A stretch of DNA of 64,000 bases from Oceanimonas marisflavi. Its GTDB lineage: Bacteria > Pseudomonadota > Gammaproteobacteria > Enterobacterales > Aeromonadaceae. This document shows, piece by piece, positions 19,411 to 26,668 of the stretch. A model generated the notes under the pieces. The model was not told where the DNA came from. It saw only the letters and a program-made list of their open reading frames with translations, and did not search any database. Both the position numbers and the translations under genes were made by a program. The stretch covers positions 62,001 to 126,000 of the forward strand of contig NZ_QAGM01000002.1 in NCBI RefSeq assembly GCF_003049725.1. Direction: 5' to 3'. Position 1 is the first letter of the stretch, and every line of letters starts with the position of its first letter.

Positions 19411-19438
19411 TTGTAATACGGCTGTTTCCCATGATAAT
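19411..19438 (+). promoter_or_regulatory. Probable sigma-70 promoter of the LysR-type gene
   Basis: TTGTAA (19411-19416) and GATAAT (19433-19438) are separated by 16 bases and would start transcription about 30 bases before the LysR ATG. No experimental support. Confidence 0.4.
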
Positions 19439-19475
19439 GCTCCACAAGGCAAATGATTTTTACCTGTGAGTAATA

Positions 19476-20345
19476 ATGACCAATTGGGAAGGCATTAACG
19501 AGTTCATCAGTGTAGTGGAAACGGAGAGCTTTACCGCCGCCGCCCGCCGGCTGAATGTGTCGGTGGCCCACGTCAGCCGGCGCATCAACCAGCTGGAAAA
19601 GCGGCTGGGGGCCAAACTGCTGTACCGCACCACCCGCAAGCTTCACCTTACCGAAACCGGACGCATCTACTACCGCCAGGTACGCCGGGTGCAGGACGAG
19701 CTGCAGGCCGCGGAAGAGCAGGTGATGGCGATGGAGGGCAATCCGGCGGGCAAGCTGCGTATTACCGCGCCTGTGTATTATGGCGAGCAGTTTCTGGCGC
19801 CGCTGGTGAACGACTTTCTGCTGCGCTACCCGGAGCTGAAGCTCGACATGGTGCTCACCAATCAGACGGTGGATCTGGTGCAGGAAGGCTTTGATCTGGC
19901 CATTCGCCTGGGCACCCTGGACTCCTCCAGCCTGATGTGCCGCAAGCTGGCCCGGCGCACCCAGTTTTTGTGTGCCGCCCCTGCTTATCTGGCCCGCTAC
20001 GGCATTCCGGAAAGCATTCATGCGCTGGGGCGGCACCGCTGCCTGGCCGGCACCGTGGATCACTGGCGCTTTCTGGAGCAGGGCAAGCCCCGCGCCTTTC
20101 GGCTGCAACCGGGCTGGCACTGCAACTCCGGGCTGGCACTGAAAGACGCCGCCATCAAGGGGCTTGGCATCGTGCAACTGCCCGACTATTACGTTACCGA
20201 GGAGCTGGAAAAAGGCCTGCTGGTCAGCCTGCTGGACGAATGCCGGGTTCCGGACGATGGCGTCTGGGTGGTGTATCCCAATAACCGGCATCTGTCACCG
20301 CGGGTACGGCTGCTGGTGGATTACCTGGTGGAGCAACTGGGCTAG
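19476..20345 (+). CDS. LysR family transcriptional regulator
   Basis: A 289-residue protein with an N-terminal winged helix-turn-helix (about 1-60; SFTAAARRLNVSVAHVSRRINQLEKRLGAKLL) and a LysR substrate-binding domain (about 90-285). It is divergent from frmA, the usual position of a regulator of the neighbouring operon, so I infer control of glutathione-dependent formaldehyde oxidation. The C-terminal domain resembles DsdC/GcvA-like regulators only in general form and gives no effector. It is followed by an AraC-type gene 105 bases downstream. Confidence 0.87.
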   Translation: MTNWEGINEFISVVETESFTAAARRLNVSVAHVSRRINQLEKRLGAKLLYRTTRKLHLTETGRIYYRQVRRVQDELQAAEEQVMAMEGNPAGKLRITAPVYYGEQFLAPLVNDFLLRYPELKLDMVLTNQTVDLVQEGFDLAIRLGTLDSSSLMCRKLARRTQFLCAAPAYLARYGIPESIHALGRHRCLAGTVDHWRFLEQGKPRAFRLQPGWHCNSGLALKDAAIKGLGIVQLPDYYVTEELEKGLLVSLLDECRVPDDGVWVVYPNNRHLSPRVRLLVDYLVEQLG

Positions 20346-20450
20346 GCGCACTCCGGCTCGGTGCCGCGTGGCGCCCAACTGACTTTACCCGGTGCCGGGT
20401 ATACAATTGGCAAAATTCCAGACCGCCTGCCCTGCCGGAAGGAAGCCAGC

Positions 20451-21221
20451 ATGCCCTCGTTCAAGCCTTGCGAAATTCTGACGTTGCCCGCCGAAATGGC
20501 CACCCACCAGCATCACTACAACCAGATGGTCATCGGCCTGAACGGACAAACCGAGTTTGATATTGACGGCAACGGCAGCCTGCTCGGCCCCGGCCAGGGT
20601 TGCCTGGTGGCGTCTGAGCTGGATCACGCCTTTGGCGGCCTGGGCCGCAACAGCATACTGGTGGTCAATCTGCCTCCCCTCTCCACCCCCTGGGTACCCA
20701 ACGGAGAAACGCGGCTGTCGGGCCTGTTCGATAAACCCCGTTACTTCCAGCTGCCATCCCAGGCCCGGCAACTGGTGTCGGCGCTCAGCCAGGAAATCAG
20801 CAGCAACCCGGAAGACGAGCTGCTCGGTCAGGCCTGTGCTCATACCCTGATATGCGCCCTGCAGCGGCACATGGCCTTTAACCCCTCCCGGCCCCGGCGG
20901 ACACAACTTAACCTGGATCTGCTCGATGATTACATTCGCCAGCACCTGCACCGCAAGATCAGCGTCACCCAGCTGGCCGGCTGCGTGTTTCTGGGCGAAA
21001 GCCAGTTTCACCAGCTGTTCAAGGAGCAGACCGGGCTGTCCCCCTATCAGTATGTACTGCAGAAAAGGCTGACCGAGGCCTGCCGGCTGCTGACCAGCAG
21101 CCAGCACAGCCTGGCCGACATTGCCCAGCGTTGCGGTTTTTCCAGTCAGAGCCTGTTCACTCAGGTATTCAGTCGGAACCTTGGTGTGACGCCAGCCCGT
21201 TATCGCAAACTGCACGGGTGA
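20451..21221 (+). CDS. AraC family transcriptional regulator
   Basis: A 256-residue protein with an N-terminal cupin-type sensing domain (about 10-100; HQHHYNQMVIGLNGQTEFDIDG) and a C-terminal double helix-turn-helix (about 155-255; ISVTQLAGCVFLGESQFHQLFKEQ and ADIAQRCGFSSQSLFTQVFSR, ending GVTPARYRKLHG). The ATG at 20451 has GGAAGG. It lies upstream of putP on the same strand; the spacer contains two AAAACCGGAG repeats 21 bp apart, fitting an AraC-type operator, so it is probably the proline-responsive activator of putP. That role is inference from position. Confidence 0.87.
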   Translation: MPSFKPCEILTLPAEMATHQHHYNQMVIGLNGQTEFDIDGNGSLLGPGQGCLVASELDHAFGGLGRNSILVVNLPPLSTPWVPNGETRLSGLFDKPRYFQLPSQARQLVSALSQEISSNPEDELLGQACAHTLICALQRHMAFNPSRPRRTQLNLDLLDDYIRQHLHRKISVTQLAGCVFLGESQFHQLFKEQTGLSPYQYVLQKRLTEACRLLTSSQHSLADIAQRCGFSSQSLFTQVFSRNLGVTPARYRKLHG

Positions 21222-21234
21222 TCACAACCACACC

Positions 21235-21265
21235 AAAACCGGAGTTTTACTAAAAAAAACCGGAG
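21235..21265 (+). promoter_or_regulatory. Candidate AraC-type operator upstream of putP: two direct repeats 21 bp apart
   Basis: AAAACCGGAG occurs at 21235-21244 and again at 21256-21265, that is, on the same face of the helix two turns apart, the arrangement used by AraC-family activators. It starts 14 bases after the AraC-type stop codon and about 120 bases before the putP start. Confidence 0.5.
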
Positions 21266-21302
21266 CATTCCAAAAGACGCGTATTCAGTCAGGCCCTACT
21301 AT

Positions 21303-21331
21303 CCTTGGCTGTAACAATACAGTAACCAAGG
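21303..21331. promoter_or_regulatory. Inverted repeat in the putP leader region
   Basis: CCTTGG-CTGT ... ACAG-taa-CCAAGG forms a nearly perfect inverted repeat about 50 bases before the putP start. It could be a second operator or a hairpin in the 5' untranslated region. Confidence 0.4.
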
Positions 21332-21382
21332 ACCACGCAACTCACGCGTGTATGTCAGGAATTCATCCTGGAGGAACGGGGA

Positions 21383-22879
21383 ATGATTGAACCCAGCTTT
21401 GCCATTACCGGCACTTTTATTGTTTATCTTATCGGCATGCTGGCGATTGGCTATTACGCCTATCAGCGTACTGCCAACTCGTCGGACTACTTTCTGGGCG
21501 GACGCTCACTCGGCCCCTGGCCCGCGGCCATTTCTGCCGGCGCTTCAGACATGAGCGGCTGGCTGCTGCTCGGCCTGCCCGGCTACGCCTATGCCGCGGG
21601 CATGGAGTCCTTGTGGCTGGCCGGTGGCCTGCTGCTGGGCACCTGGGCCAACTGGCAGTTCTGTGCCAAACGCCTGCGCACCTACACCATTGAGACCGAA
21701 AACGCCCTGACCATTCCCGAATATCTGTCGCGCCGGTTTGAAGACAACTCCAAACTGCTGCAATCCATCGCTGCGTTTTTCATTCTGCTGTTCTTCCTGT
21801 TTTATACCAGCTCCGGGCTGGTGGCCGGCGGCAAGCTGTTTGAAACCGTGTTCGGCCTGGACTACCAGATTGCCGTGGTGCTCGGCACCGTGTGCATCGT
21901 CTCCTACACCCTGTTCGGCGGCTTTCTGGCGGTATCCTGGACCGATCTGGTACAGGGCCTGCTGATGGCGGCCGCCCTGATGTTCGTACCCATTGCCGCC
22001 ATGGAAGGTGGTTTCGGTCAGTTCAGTCAGGATCTGTCTGCCATCAACCCCGAGCTGCTGACCCTGTGGAACGACATGCAGGGCGAGCCGCTGTCGCTGA
22101 TTGCCATTGTGTCTCTGGCCGCCTGGGGCCTGGGCTATTTTGGCCAGCCTCATATTCTGGCGCGGTTCAAGGCCACCCGCAGCAACAAGGACATCGGCAC
22201 CGCCCGCCGCATTGCGGTGAGCTGGAGCCTGCTGTCCATGGCCGGTGCCGTTATGGTGGGCATGGTGGGCCTGCTTTATGTGAACAAGGAGCTGGGCGGC
22301 GAGCTGGCCGACAGTGAAACCATCTTTATGGTGCTGGTGAACGCCATGTTCCATCCGGTGATTGCCGGCATTCTGCTGGCCGCCATTCTGGCCGCCATCA
22401 TGAGTACCGCCGACTCCCAGCTGCTGGTGTCGTCCTCGGCGCTGGCGGAAGACTTCTACAAGCGGGTGTTCAAACCCGACGCCAGCTCGGAAAGCATCGT
22501 CAACGTGGGCCGCTTTGCGGTGGTTGCTCTGTCGGTCATCGCCCTGGTGCTGGCCTTTAACCCCGACAGCACAGTGCTGGGTCTGGTGTCTTACGCCTGG
22601 GCCGGTTTTGGCGCCGCCTTTGGCCCGGCCCTGCTGTTCAGCCTGTACTGGCGCAACATGAACCGCAACGGCGCCCTGGCCGGCGTGCTAGTGGGTGGTA
22701 TCACAGTGGTGGTGTGGAAGCAGCTGTCCGGCGGCCTGTTCGACCTGTACGAAATCGTGCCCGGCTTTGTGCTGGCCTCGGTAGCCATTGTGCTGGTCAG
22801 CAGCCTGACCGGTGGCGCCAGCCGCTCGGTAACGGCCACCTTCGACAAGTACCAGAAAAGCCTGGAAACCCTGGACTGA
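21383..22879 (+). CDS. putP: Sodium/proline symporter
   Basis: A 498-residue sodium:solute symporter (SSS family), close to E. coli PutP (502). Diagnostic segments: YFLGGRSLGPWPAAISAGASDMSGWLL near residue 35, GFLAVSWTDLVQG near 190, WGLGYFGQPHILARF near 255, STADSQLLVSSSALAEDFY near 340 and GLVSYAWAGFGAAFGPALL near 400. It takes up L-proline with Na+ for carbon, nitrogen or osmoprotection. GGAGGA precedes the ATG at optimal spacing. An AraC-type gene upstream is the likely regulator. A 146-bp repeat element begins three bases after its stop codon. Confidence 0.94.
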   Translation: MIEPSFAITGTFIVYLIGMLAIGYYAYQRTANSSDYFLGGRSLGPWPAAISAGASDMSGWLLLGLPGYAYAAGMESLWLAGGLLLGTWANWQFCAKRLRTYTIETENALTIPEYLSRRFEDNSKLLQSIAAFFILLFFLFYTSSGLVAGGKLFETVFGLDYQIAVVLGTVCIVSYTLFGGFLAVSWTDLVQGLLMAAALMFVPIAAMEGGFGQFSQDLSAINPELLTLWNDMQGEPLSLIAIVSLAAWGLGYFGQPHILARFKATRSNKDIGTARRIAVSWSLLSMAGAVMVGMVGLLYVNKELGGELADSETIFMVLVNAMFHPVIAGILLAAILAAIMSTADSQLLVSSSALAEDFYKRVFKPDASSESIVNVGRFAVVALSVIALVLAFNPDSTVLGLVSYAWAGFGAAFGPALLFSLYWRNMNRNGALAGVLVGGITVVVWKQLSGGLFDLYEIVPGFVLASVAIVLVSSLTGGASRSVTATFDKYQKSLETLD

Positions 22880-22882
22880 TCG

Positions 22883-23028
22883 ATACCAATTACATTAAGC
22901 AAGTGATCTGTTTTCGGCCCTGTTGTAGCTGCCACTTTAGTCGGCAGGGCCTGTGCAAAAGGCCTTGGAGACACCGTCGTCTGCAGGTTTGCGCCAGCTG
23001 AAGCGGCGCCTACAGCTCAGGTACACAA
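22883..23028. repeat. Palindromic repeat, family A copy 2 (extended form, inverted partner of 24233-24378)
   Basis: The element starts with ATACCAATTACATTAAGC and ends at GGTACACAA; its core is the family A palindrome (22924-23015). Read on the minus strand it matches 24233-24378 over 146 bases with seven differences by my count. The two copies are inverted and enclose the two bacterioferritin genes. The ATACCAA end is three bases from the putP stop. Confidence 0.9.
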
Positions 23029-23030
23029 AG

Positions 23031-23063
23031 CAAAAGGCCGGCAATTAATTGCCGGCCTTTTTA
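23031..23063. terminator. Bidirectional terminator between putP and bacterioferritin genes
   Basis: AAAAGGCCGGCAATTAATTGCCGGCCTTTTT is a strong GC stem with A and T tracts on the two sides, fit to end both the putP and the bacterioferritin transcripts. Confidence 0.85.
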
Positions 23064-23084
23064 TATTAAGCGTGAAGTTGTCTG

Positions 23085-23555
23085 TCAGCCCATCTGGGAC
23101 TGCAGATAGTTGGGCAGACCGATGCGCTGGATCAGGCCCAGCTGCTGCTCCAGCCAGTGGGTGTGGTCGTTCTCGGTGTCTGCCAGCAGCACCTGCAGCA
23201 TGTCGCGGGTCTGGTAGTCCTGCTCCTGCTCGCACAGGGCCATGACCTTGCGCAGATCCTTGATCACCTTGTATTCCAGATCCAGGTCGCTCTGCAGCAT
23301 GGAGGGCACGTCCTTGCCGATATTGAGCGGCACCCGGGTGACCATGTCGGGAGTGCCTTCCAGAAACAGGATACGCTCAATCAGCTTGGAGGCATGGCCC
23401 TTTTCGTCTTCAAACTCATGGTCAATGCGCTCATACAGCTTGGCCAGCCCCCAGTCTTCATACATGCGGGAATGGATAAAGTATTGATCCATGGCGCTGA
23501 GCTCGCCGGCCAGCAGCTCGTTCAGCGCGGTAATGATTTTCTGGTTACCTTTCAT
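23085..23555 (-). CDS. bfr: Bacterioferritin subunit with ferroxidase ligands but without the haem methionine
   Basis: A 156-residue four-helix ferritin-like protein. Ferroxidase ligands are in place: Glu18, Glu51, His54, Glu94, and the Glu128/His131 pair (one residue later than in E. coli Bfr). The haem-ligand position 52 is lysine instead of methionine, so this subunit should not bind the inter-subunit haem. It resembles the Pseudomonas bacterioferritin-like FtnA and would oxidise and store iron in the cytoplasm. It is the second gene of a two-gene operon, 12 bases after its partner, which has the complementary defects. A GAGC stretch before ATG 23555 serves as RBS. A mixed shell with the partner is inferred. 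Confidence 0.92.
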   Translation of the reverse strand: MKGNQKIITALNELLAGELSAMDQYFIHSRMYEDWGLAKLYERIDHEFEDEKGHASKLIERILFLEGTPDMVTRVPLNIGKDVPSMLQSDLDLEYKVIKDLRKVMALCEQEQDYQTRDMLQVLLADTENDHTHWLEQQLGLIQRIGLPNYLQSQMG

Positions 23556-23567
23556 TATTCAGCTCCG

Positions 23568-24032
23568 TTACAGTTGTGACTGCTGGTAATTCTCAAGGCC
23601 AATTTTGCCGATCAGATCGAGCTGGGTGTCTATCCAGTCGAGGTGGCCTTCTTCGTATTCTTCCAGCTCGCACAGCAGCTCGCGGGACACAAAATCCTGC
23701 ACCGATTCGCAGTAGGCAATGGCTTCTTTCAGCACCTGCAGCTGCTCTTCCACCTGCTGCCGGTCACAGCCGAGCATTTCTTCGGTGTTTTCGCCGATGC
23801 GCAGCCGGTTGAGGTGCTGCAGGTTGGGCAGCCCTTCCAGAAACAGAATACGCTCGATCAGATCGTCGGCCTGTTTCATGTCTTTAATGGACTTCTTGTA
23901 TTCCCGCTCGTTGAGCTGGTGCAGCCCCCAGTTCTTGAACATGCGGGCGTGCAGAAAATACTGGTTGATGGATGTCAGCTCGATGCTGAGCACCTGGTTG
24001 AGGTACTCAATGACCTTCTTGTCGCCTTGCAT
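23568..24032 (-). CDS. bfr: Bacterioferritin subunit with haem methionine but altered ferroxidase site
   Basis: A 154-residue bacterioferritin. Met52, the haem ligand, is present (KDMKQAD), whereas three of six ferroxidase ligands differ: Asp51 for Glu, Gln54 for His and Val94 for Glu; Glu18, Glu127 and His130 remain. So it looks like a haem-binding, catalytically weak subunit that pairs with the following gene product. The ATG at 24032 has GGAG at good spacing; a start at 24092 would add residues through the promoter and is rejected. A promoter TTGAAA-17-TATCCT is visible just upstream. The C terminus GKIGLENYQQSQL is typical. Confidence 0.92.
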   Translation of the reverse strand: MQGDKKVIEYLNQVLSIELTSINQYFLHARMFKNWGLHQLNEREYKKSIKDMKQADDLIERILFLEGLPNLQHLNRLRIGENTEEMLGCDRQQVEEQLQVLKEAIAYCESVQDFVSRELLCELEEYEEGHLDWIDTQLDLIGKIGLENYQQSQL

Positions 24033-24063
24033 AACCACTCTCCCCCTCTCGATGATGGCCATA

Positions 24064-24092
24064 AGGATAGACGCCAACCCCGTTTTTTTCAA
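24064..24092 (-). promoter_or_regulatory. Sigma-70 promoter of the bacterioferritin operon
   Basis: On the minus strand TTGAAA (24087-24092) and TATCCT (24064-24069) are separated by 17 bases, placing the transcription start about 25 bases before the ATG at 24032. The upstream DNA is AT-rich, which may act as an UP element. Confidence 0.55.
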
Positions 24093-24377
24093 ATTAAAAC
24101 CAAACTTAAGTGTCTGATTTAATTAAATTTAACTGTGAACGAGAACGAGTGGCATTTGCCCTTTTTTGCCGCATTGAATATGCCGGCCCTGCTGGACCGG
24201 GCGTTATACCAACCGGATTAAACACTTACTCATTGTGTACCTGAGCTGTAGGCGCTGCTTCAGCTGGCGCAAACCTGCAGACGACGGTGTCTCCAAGGCC
24301 TGTTGCACAGGCCCTGCCGGCTAAAGTGGCAGCTACAGCAGGGCCGAAAACAGATCGCTTGCTTCATGTCATTGGTA
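24093..24377. other. Intergenic region between the bacterioferritin operon and the lipoprotein gene
   Basis: About 285 bases without a gene. The right half is the family A extended element; the left half is AT-rich promoter DNA of the bacterioferritin operon (24093-24160) followed by a short GC-rich stretch with CCGGCCCTGCTGGACCGG (24183-24200), a possible small hairpin. No open frame of note. Confidence 0.6.
24138..24156 (-). promoter_or_regulatory. Possible Fur-box-like site upstream of the bacterioferritin promoter
   Basis: The minus-strand 19-mer AATGCCACTCGTTCTCGTT matches a Fur consensus (AATGAGAATCGTTCTCATT) at 15 of 19 positions by eye. It lies about 45 bases upstream of the -35 element, so simple repression is not obvious. 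Weak evidence. Confidence 0.3.
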
Positions 24378-24378
24378 T
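24206..24378. repeat. Palindromic repeat, family A copy 3 (full-length MITE-like form)
   Basis: The 173-bp element is bounded by ATACCAA (24206-24212) and its inverse TTGGTAT (24372-24378) and has the family A core CTGTAGGCG...GGCAGCTACAG (24246-24337) inside. Bases 24233-24378 are nearly identical to the minus strand of 22883-23028. The stop codon of the lipoprotein gene (TAA, 24378-24380) overlaps its right end. The structure is that of a small non-coding inverted-repeat element; no transposase is present. Confidence 0.88.
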
Positions 24379-25538
24379 TACTCTATCCAGATGGGGTTGG
24401 AATAGGCGCGCTTGCCGTTGCGATCTTCCACCACCCACTGCATCCAGGTGTGGTTGGGGGGCACCGGCACACCGGTTCTGAACCACTTGGCGCCGTTAAT
24501 TTTCCAGCCGGCCACCTGCTTGCCATCCAGCCACACTTCGGCTTTGGCCAGGCCCACCTCGGAGCGAAACTCCACCTGGCTTTCGCTGAAGGGCCTGGCG
24601 GTACCGCCAAAGTTGGTGGTCACGGGATAAACCTGAGGGCCAAAGCTGAGGAAGCTGTGTCCCTTGACGGCGGCGCTGGCATAGTCGGTGCTGAGGCGAC
24701 CGTTGGGGGTATAGGCATAAAGCTTGCCACTGTTGCCACCCAGGTACACTTTTTCGCCCCGGCTCCAGCGCTGCCGCAGTTCTTTGAGCTGAGCATCAAA
24801 GCCCGGCGTGACCGGGGCCAGCTCTAGCAGCGCCAGCCGGGCCTGTCCCTGGCCGGCATAGAGGGGCTTGTCGGTGCTGAGCACGTCCAGCGAGCCGGCG
24901 CTCAGCCAGGCGCTGACGTCTCCCCCCTTGCGGTTTTTACGCAGATCGTCACTTTCATACAAAATGCCCAGTTCGTTCTGCAGGCTGGCGGCGGTCCAGT
25001 GTGCCTGCACCATATTGGGCATGTCGTTGTAGTCGGGTTGCTCAAGCGGCCCCTGATTGCGCTCCAGCCGGTAGCCCGAGAAATTCGCCTGGCCACCATT
25101 TGCCAGCGAGCTGCTCAGGCGAATGCCGGCATTGTCGCGGTTAACTTCATAGCGGCTTTTAAGGGTTTGCCCCTGCCACTGGCGCTCCAGCTCTATCACC
25201 ACGCGTTCGCCGGTTTGCTCGACCACGTCAATTTTTGTCGGCACATGCTGGCCTTCACCGGGAACAAAGTCGAGAGAACGCACCAGATCGGGGCCGTAAC
25301 GGCCGTTGCTGGCAATGGCCAGATCCACCAGGGCGCCGGTGTCGGCACTGATGGCAAAGGCGAAGTAGGGAGATCTGACGGTAATGTCCTGCTTGCCGGT
25401 GGCGTTGCCATCCTTGATAAAGGTGGGGCCGCGGGTCACATCCAGCCCGGCGGACGCCAGATCGGAGCCGTTTTTTGAGGCACAGGCAGAAAGCACCAGG
25501 GCCGCCAGCAAGGTCAGCCCGGTTTGATAAAAGCGCAT
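24378..25538 (-). CDS. Predicted lipoprotein of unknown function, two beta-rich domains
   Basis: A 386-residue protein with a lipoprotein signal (LVLSAC, cysteine near residue 18). I do not recognise the whole protein. The segment starting DITVRSPYFAFAISADTGALVDLAI (two adjacent strands and a turn) resembles the opening of the YidC periplasmic domain in form; the end, with AEVWLDGKQVAGWK and WVVEDRNGKRAYSNPIWI, looks like the beta-sandwich tail found at the end of some exported metallophosphoesterase-like proteins. No catalytic residues are evident. The ATG at 25538 gives a proper lipoprotein signal; the Shine-Dalgarno is weak (GGGG). It is a monocistronic minus-strand gene. Confidence 0.75.
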   Translation of the reverse strand: MRFYQTGLTLLAALVLSACASKNGSDLASAGLDVTRGPTFIKDGNATGKQDITVRSPYFAFAISADTGALVDLAIASNGRYGPDLVRSLDFVPGEGQHVPTKIDVVEQTGERVVIELERQWQGQTLKSRYEVNRDNAGIRLSSSLANGGQANFSGYRLERNQGPLEQPDYNDMPNMVQAHWTAASLQNELGILYESDDLRKNRKGGDVSAWLSAGSLDVLSTDKPLYAGQGQARLALLELAPVTPGFDAQLKELRQRWSRGEKVYLGGNSGKLYAYTPNGRLSTDYASAAVKGHSFLSFGPQVYPVTTNFGGTARPFSESQVEFRSEVGLAKAEVWLDGKQVAGWKINGAKWFRTGVPVPPNHTWMQWVVEDRNGKRAYSNPIWIE

Positions 25539-25628
25539 AGTGAAAACCCCGAAAGAGAAACAAAGTCGCCGTGATTCTGACAGTTTGGCGGCGGATCTCA
25601 ATAGCACGCTCGAGAAAGCCGCCGGCTG

Positions 25629-26021
25629 TCAGGCGGCCTTGTCATCGAGCCAGGCCTCGGCTTCGGTGAGGCTTTCAAAATATTTCACCTCGCTGCCCAG
25701 CATAAACCAGTCCACCAGAGTGGCCATGATTTTTTCCTTGAGGTTGCAGCCCACTATGGCCAGCTTGCTGAACTCATCGCCATGCTTGCGGGTGAAGCGA
25801 ATATCCTCCCAGAAGGCCCGGGCCTCCCAGCCGTTAAATCCGGTCAGATCAATCAGGGCGAGAATACGCGGCTTGTCCATGGCGGCCAGCTCCTGTTCCA
25901 GCCGCTGCTCCATCTCGCGAAAGTCGTCGTAGGCAATATCACCAAAAATGCGCAGATGCAGGCGCAGGGTGTGGCTGTTTTGCCGGTTCATCTCCACTTC
26001 CATGCCATGTGCTTCAAGCAT
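25629..26021 (-). CDS. SpoIIAA-like (STAS-fold) protein
   Basis: A 130-residue protein with the SpoIIAA-like pattern (PF11964 type): an early strand LRLHLRIFGDIAYDDFREM, then ILALIDLTGFNGWEARAFWEDIRFTRKHGDEFSKLAIVG and a final helix SEVKYFESLTEAEAWLDD. Family members are small cytoplasmic proteins of unclear function, perhaps binding hydrophobic ligands or membrane proteins. GGAGG precedes the ATG at 26021. It lies 46 bases downstream of the MarR-type gene on the same strand, so the two may be cotranscribed. Confidence 0.82.
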   Translation of the reverse strand: MLEAHGMEVEMNRQNSHTLRLHLRIFGDIAYDDFREMEQRLEQELAAMDKPRILALIDLTGFNGWEARAFWEDIRFTRKHGDEFSKLAIVGCNLKEKIMATLVDWFMLGSEVKYFESLTEAEAWLDDKAA

Positions 26022-26067
26022 GTTTCCTCCCGTCTGTCTGTGACTGTGGGAGTAAGTATAGAGCCGC

Positions 26068-26529
26068 TCAGCCCCGGGAGCCGTCCATTCGTTCCAGCTG
26101 TGTCAGCAGGCAGTTCAGGCTGTCTATCAGAGAATGCGTTTTTTCCCCGGGCAGGCCCTGCGCCAGCCGGCGTTCCCATTCCAGTACCCGGGGCACCATG
26201 CGCCGGTACAGGGCCTTGCCTTCAGCAGTAAGCACAATACGTGCTGCTCGCTGATCCTTCGGGTTGGGGGTACGCCGGATAAGCCCCTTGTCTTCCATGC
26301 CCTGAAGGGCTCGCGACACCTTTACCTTGTCCATGCAGGTCATCTCGGCCAGCTCCCGGGCGATCAGGGCTTTTCCTTGTCCCAGCACGGCCAGCAGCCG
26401 CCACTCGGGCCGGGTGATGCCAAACTCGCTGCGATAAAACTTCGCCAGCTCACCACTGACCTGCTCGGCCACCTGCATCAGTTTGTAGGGAAGAAAGCGC
26501 TCAAGCGCCAGATCGTCCTTGCCATCCAT
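26068..26529 (-). CDS. MarR family transcriptional regulator
   Basis: A 153-residue MarR protein with the winged helix core ITRPEWRLLAVLGQ, IARELAEMTCMDKVKVSRALQGMEDKGLIRRTPNPKDQRAARIVLTAEG (about 40-115). It is divergent from hmgA with 139 bases between, and so is most likely the repressor of the homogentisate operon, with homogentisate or a related aromatic acid as effector. The ATG at 26529 has AAGGA; an earlier in-frame start is unsupported. The intergenic DNA contains a TGTAACC (26559-26565) and an inverse GGTAACA (26630-26636) that could be operator halves. Confidence 0.85.
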   Translation of the reverse strand: MDGKDDLALERFLPYKLMQVAEQVSGELAKFYRSEFGITRPEWRLLAVLGQGKALIARELAEMTCMDKVKVSRALQGMEDKGLIRRTPNPKDQRAARIVLTAEGKALYRRMVPRVLEWERRLAQGLPGEKTHSLIDSLNCLLTQLERMDGSRG

Positions 26530-26668
26530 GTTTGATTCCTTGCAATCCATCCAGACGGGAAGTGTAACCATTTTGCCATGGGCCTTTGAAGAGGCCGCCA
26601 CAATATGGCGGGGCGGCTATAGTGATAAAGGTAACAAACACCGCCTGATCCGACAGGGGAGGCACAGC

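Noticed and set aside
23085-23555. Degenerate or non-functional bacterioferritin
   Set aside because: Only the haem methionine is missing; all ferroxidase ligands are present and the frame is intact, so a functional non-haem subunit is more likely.
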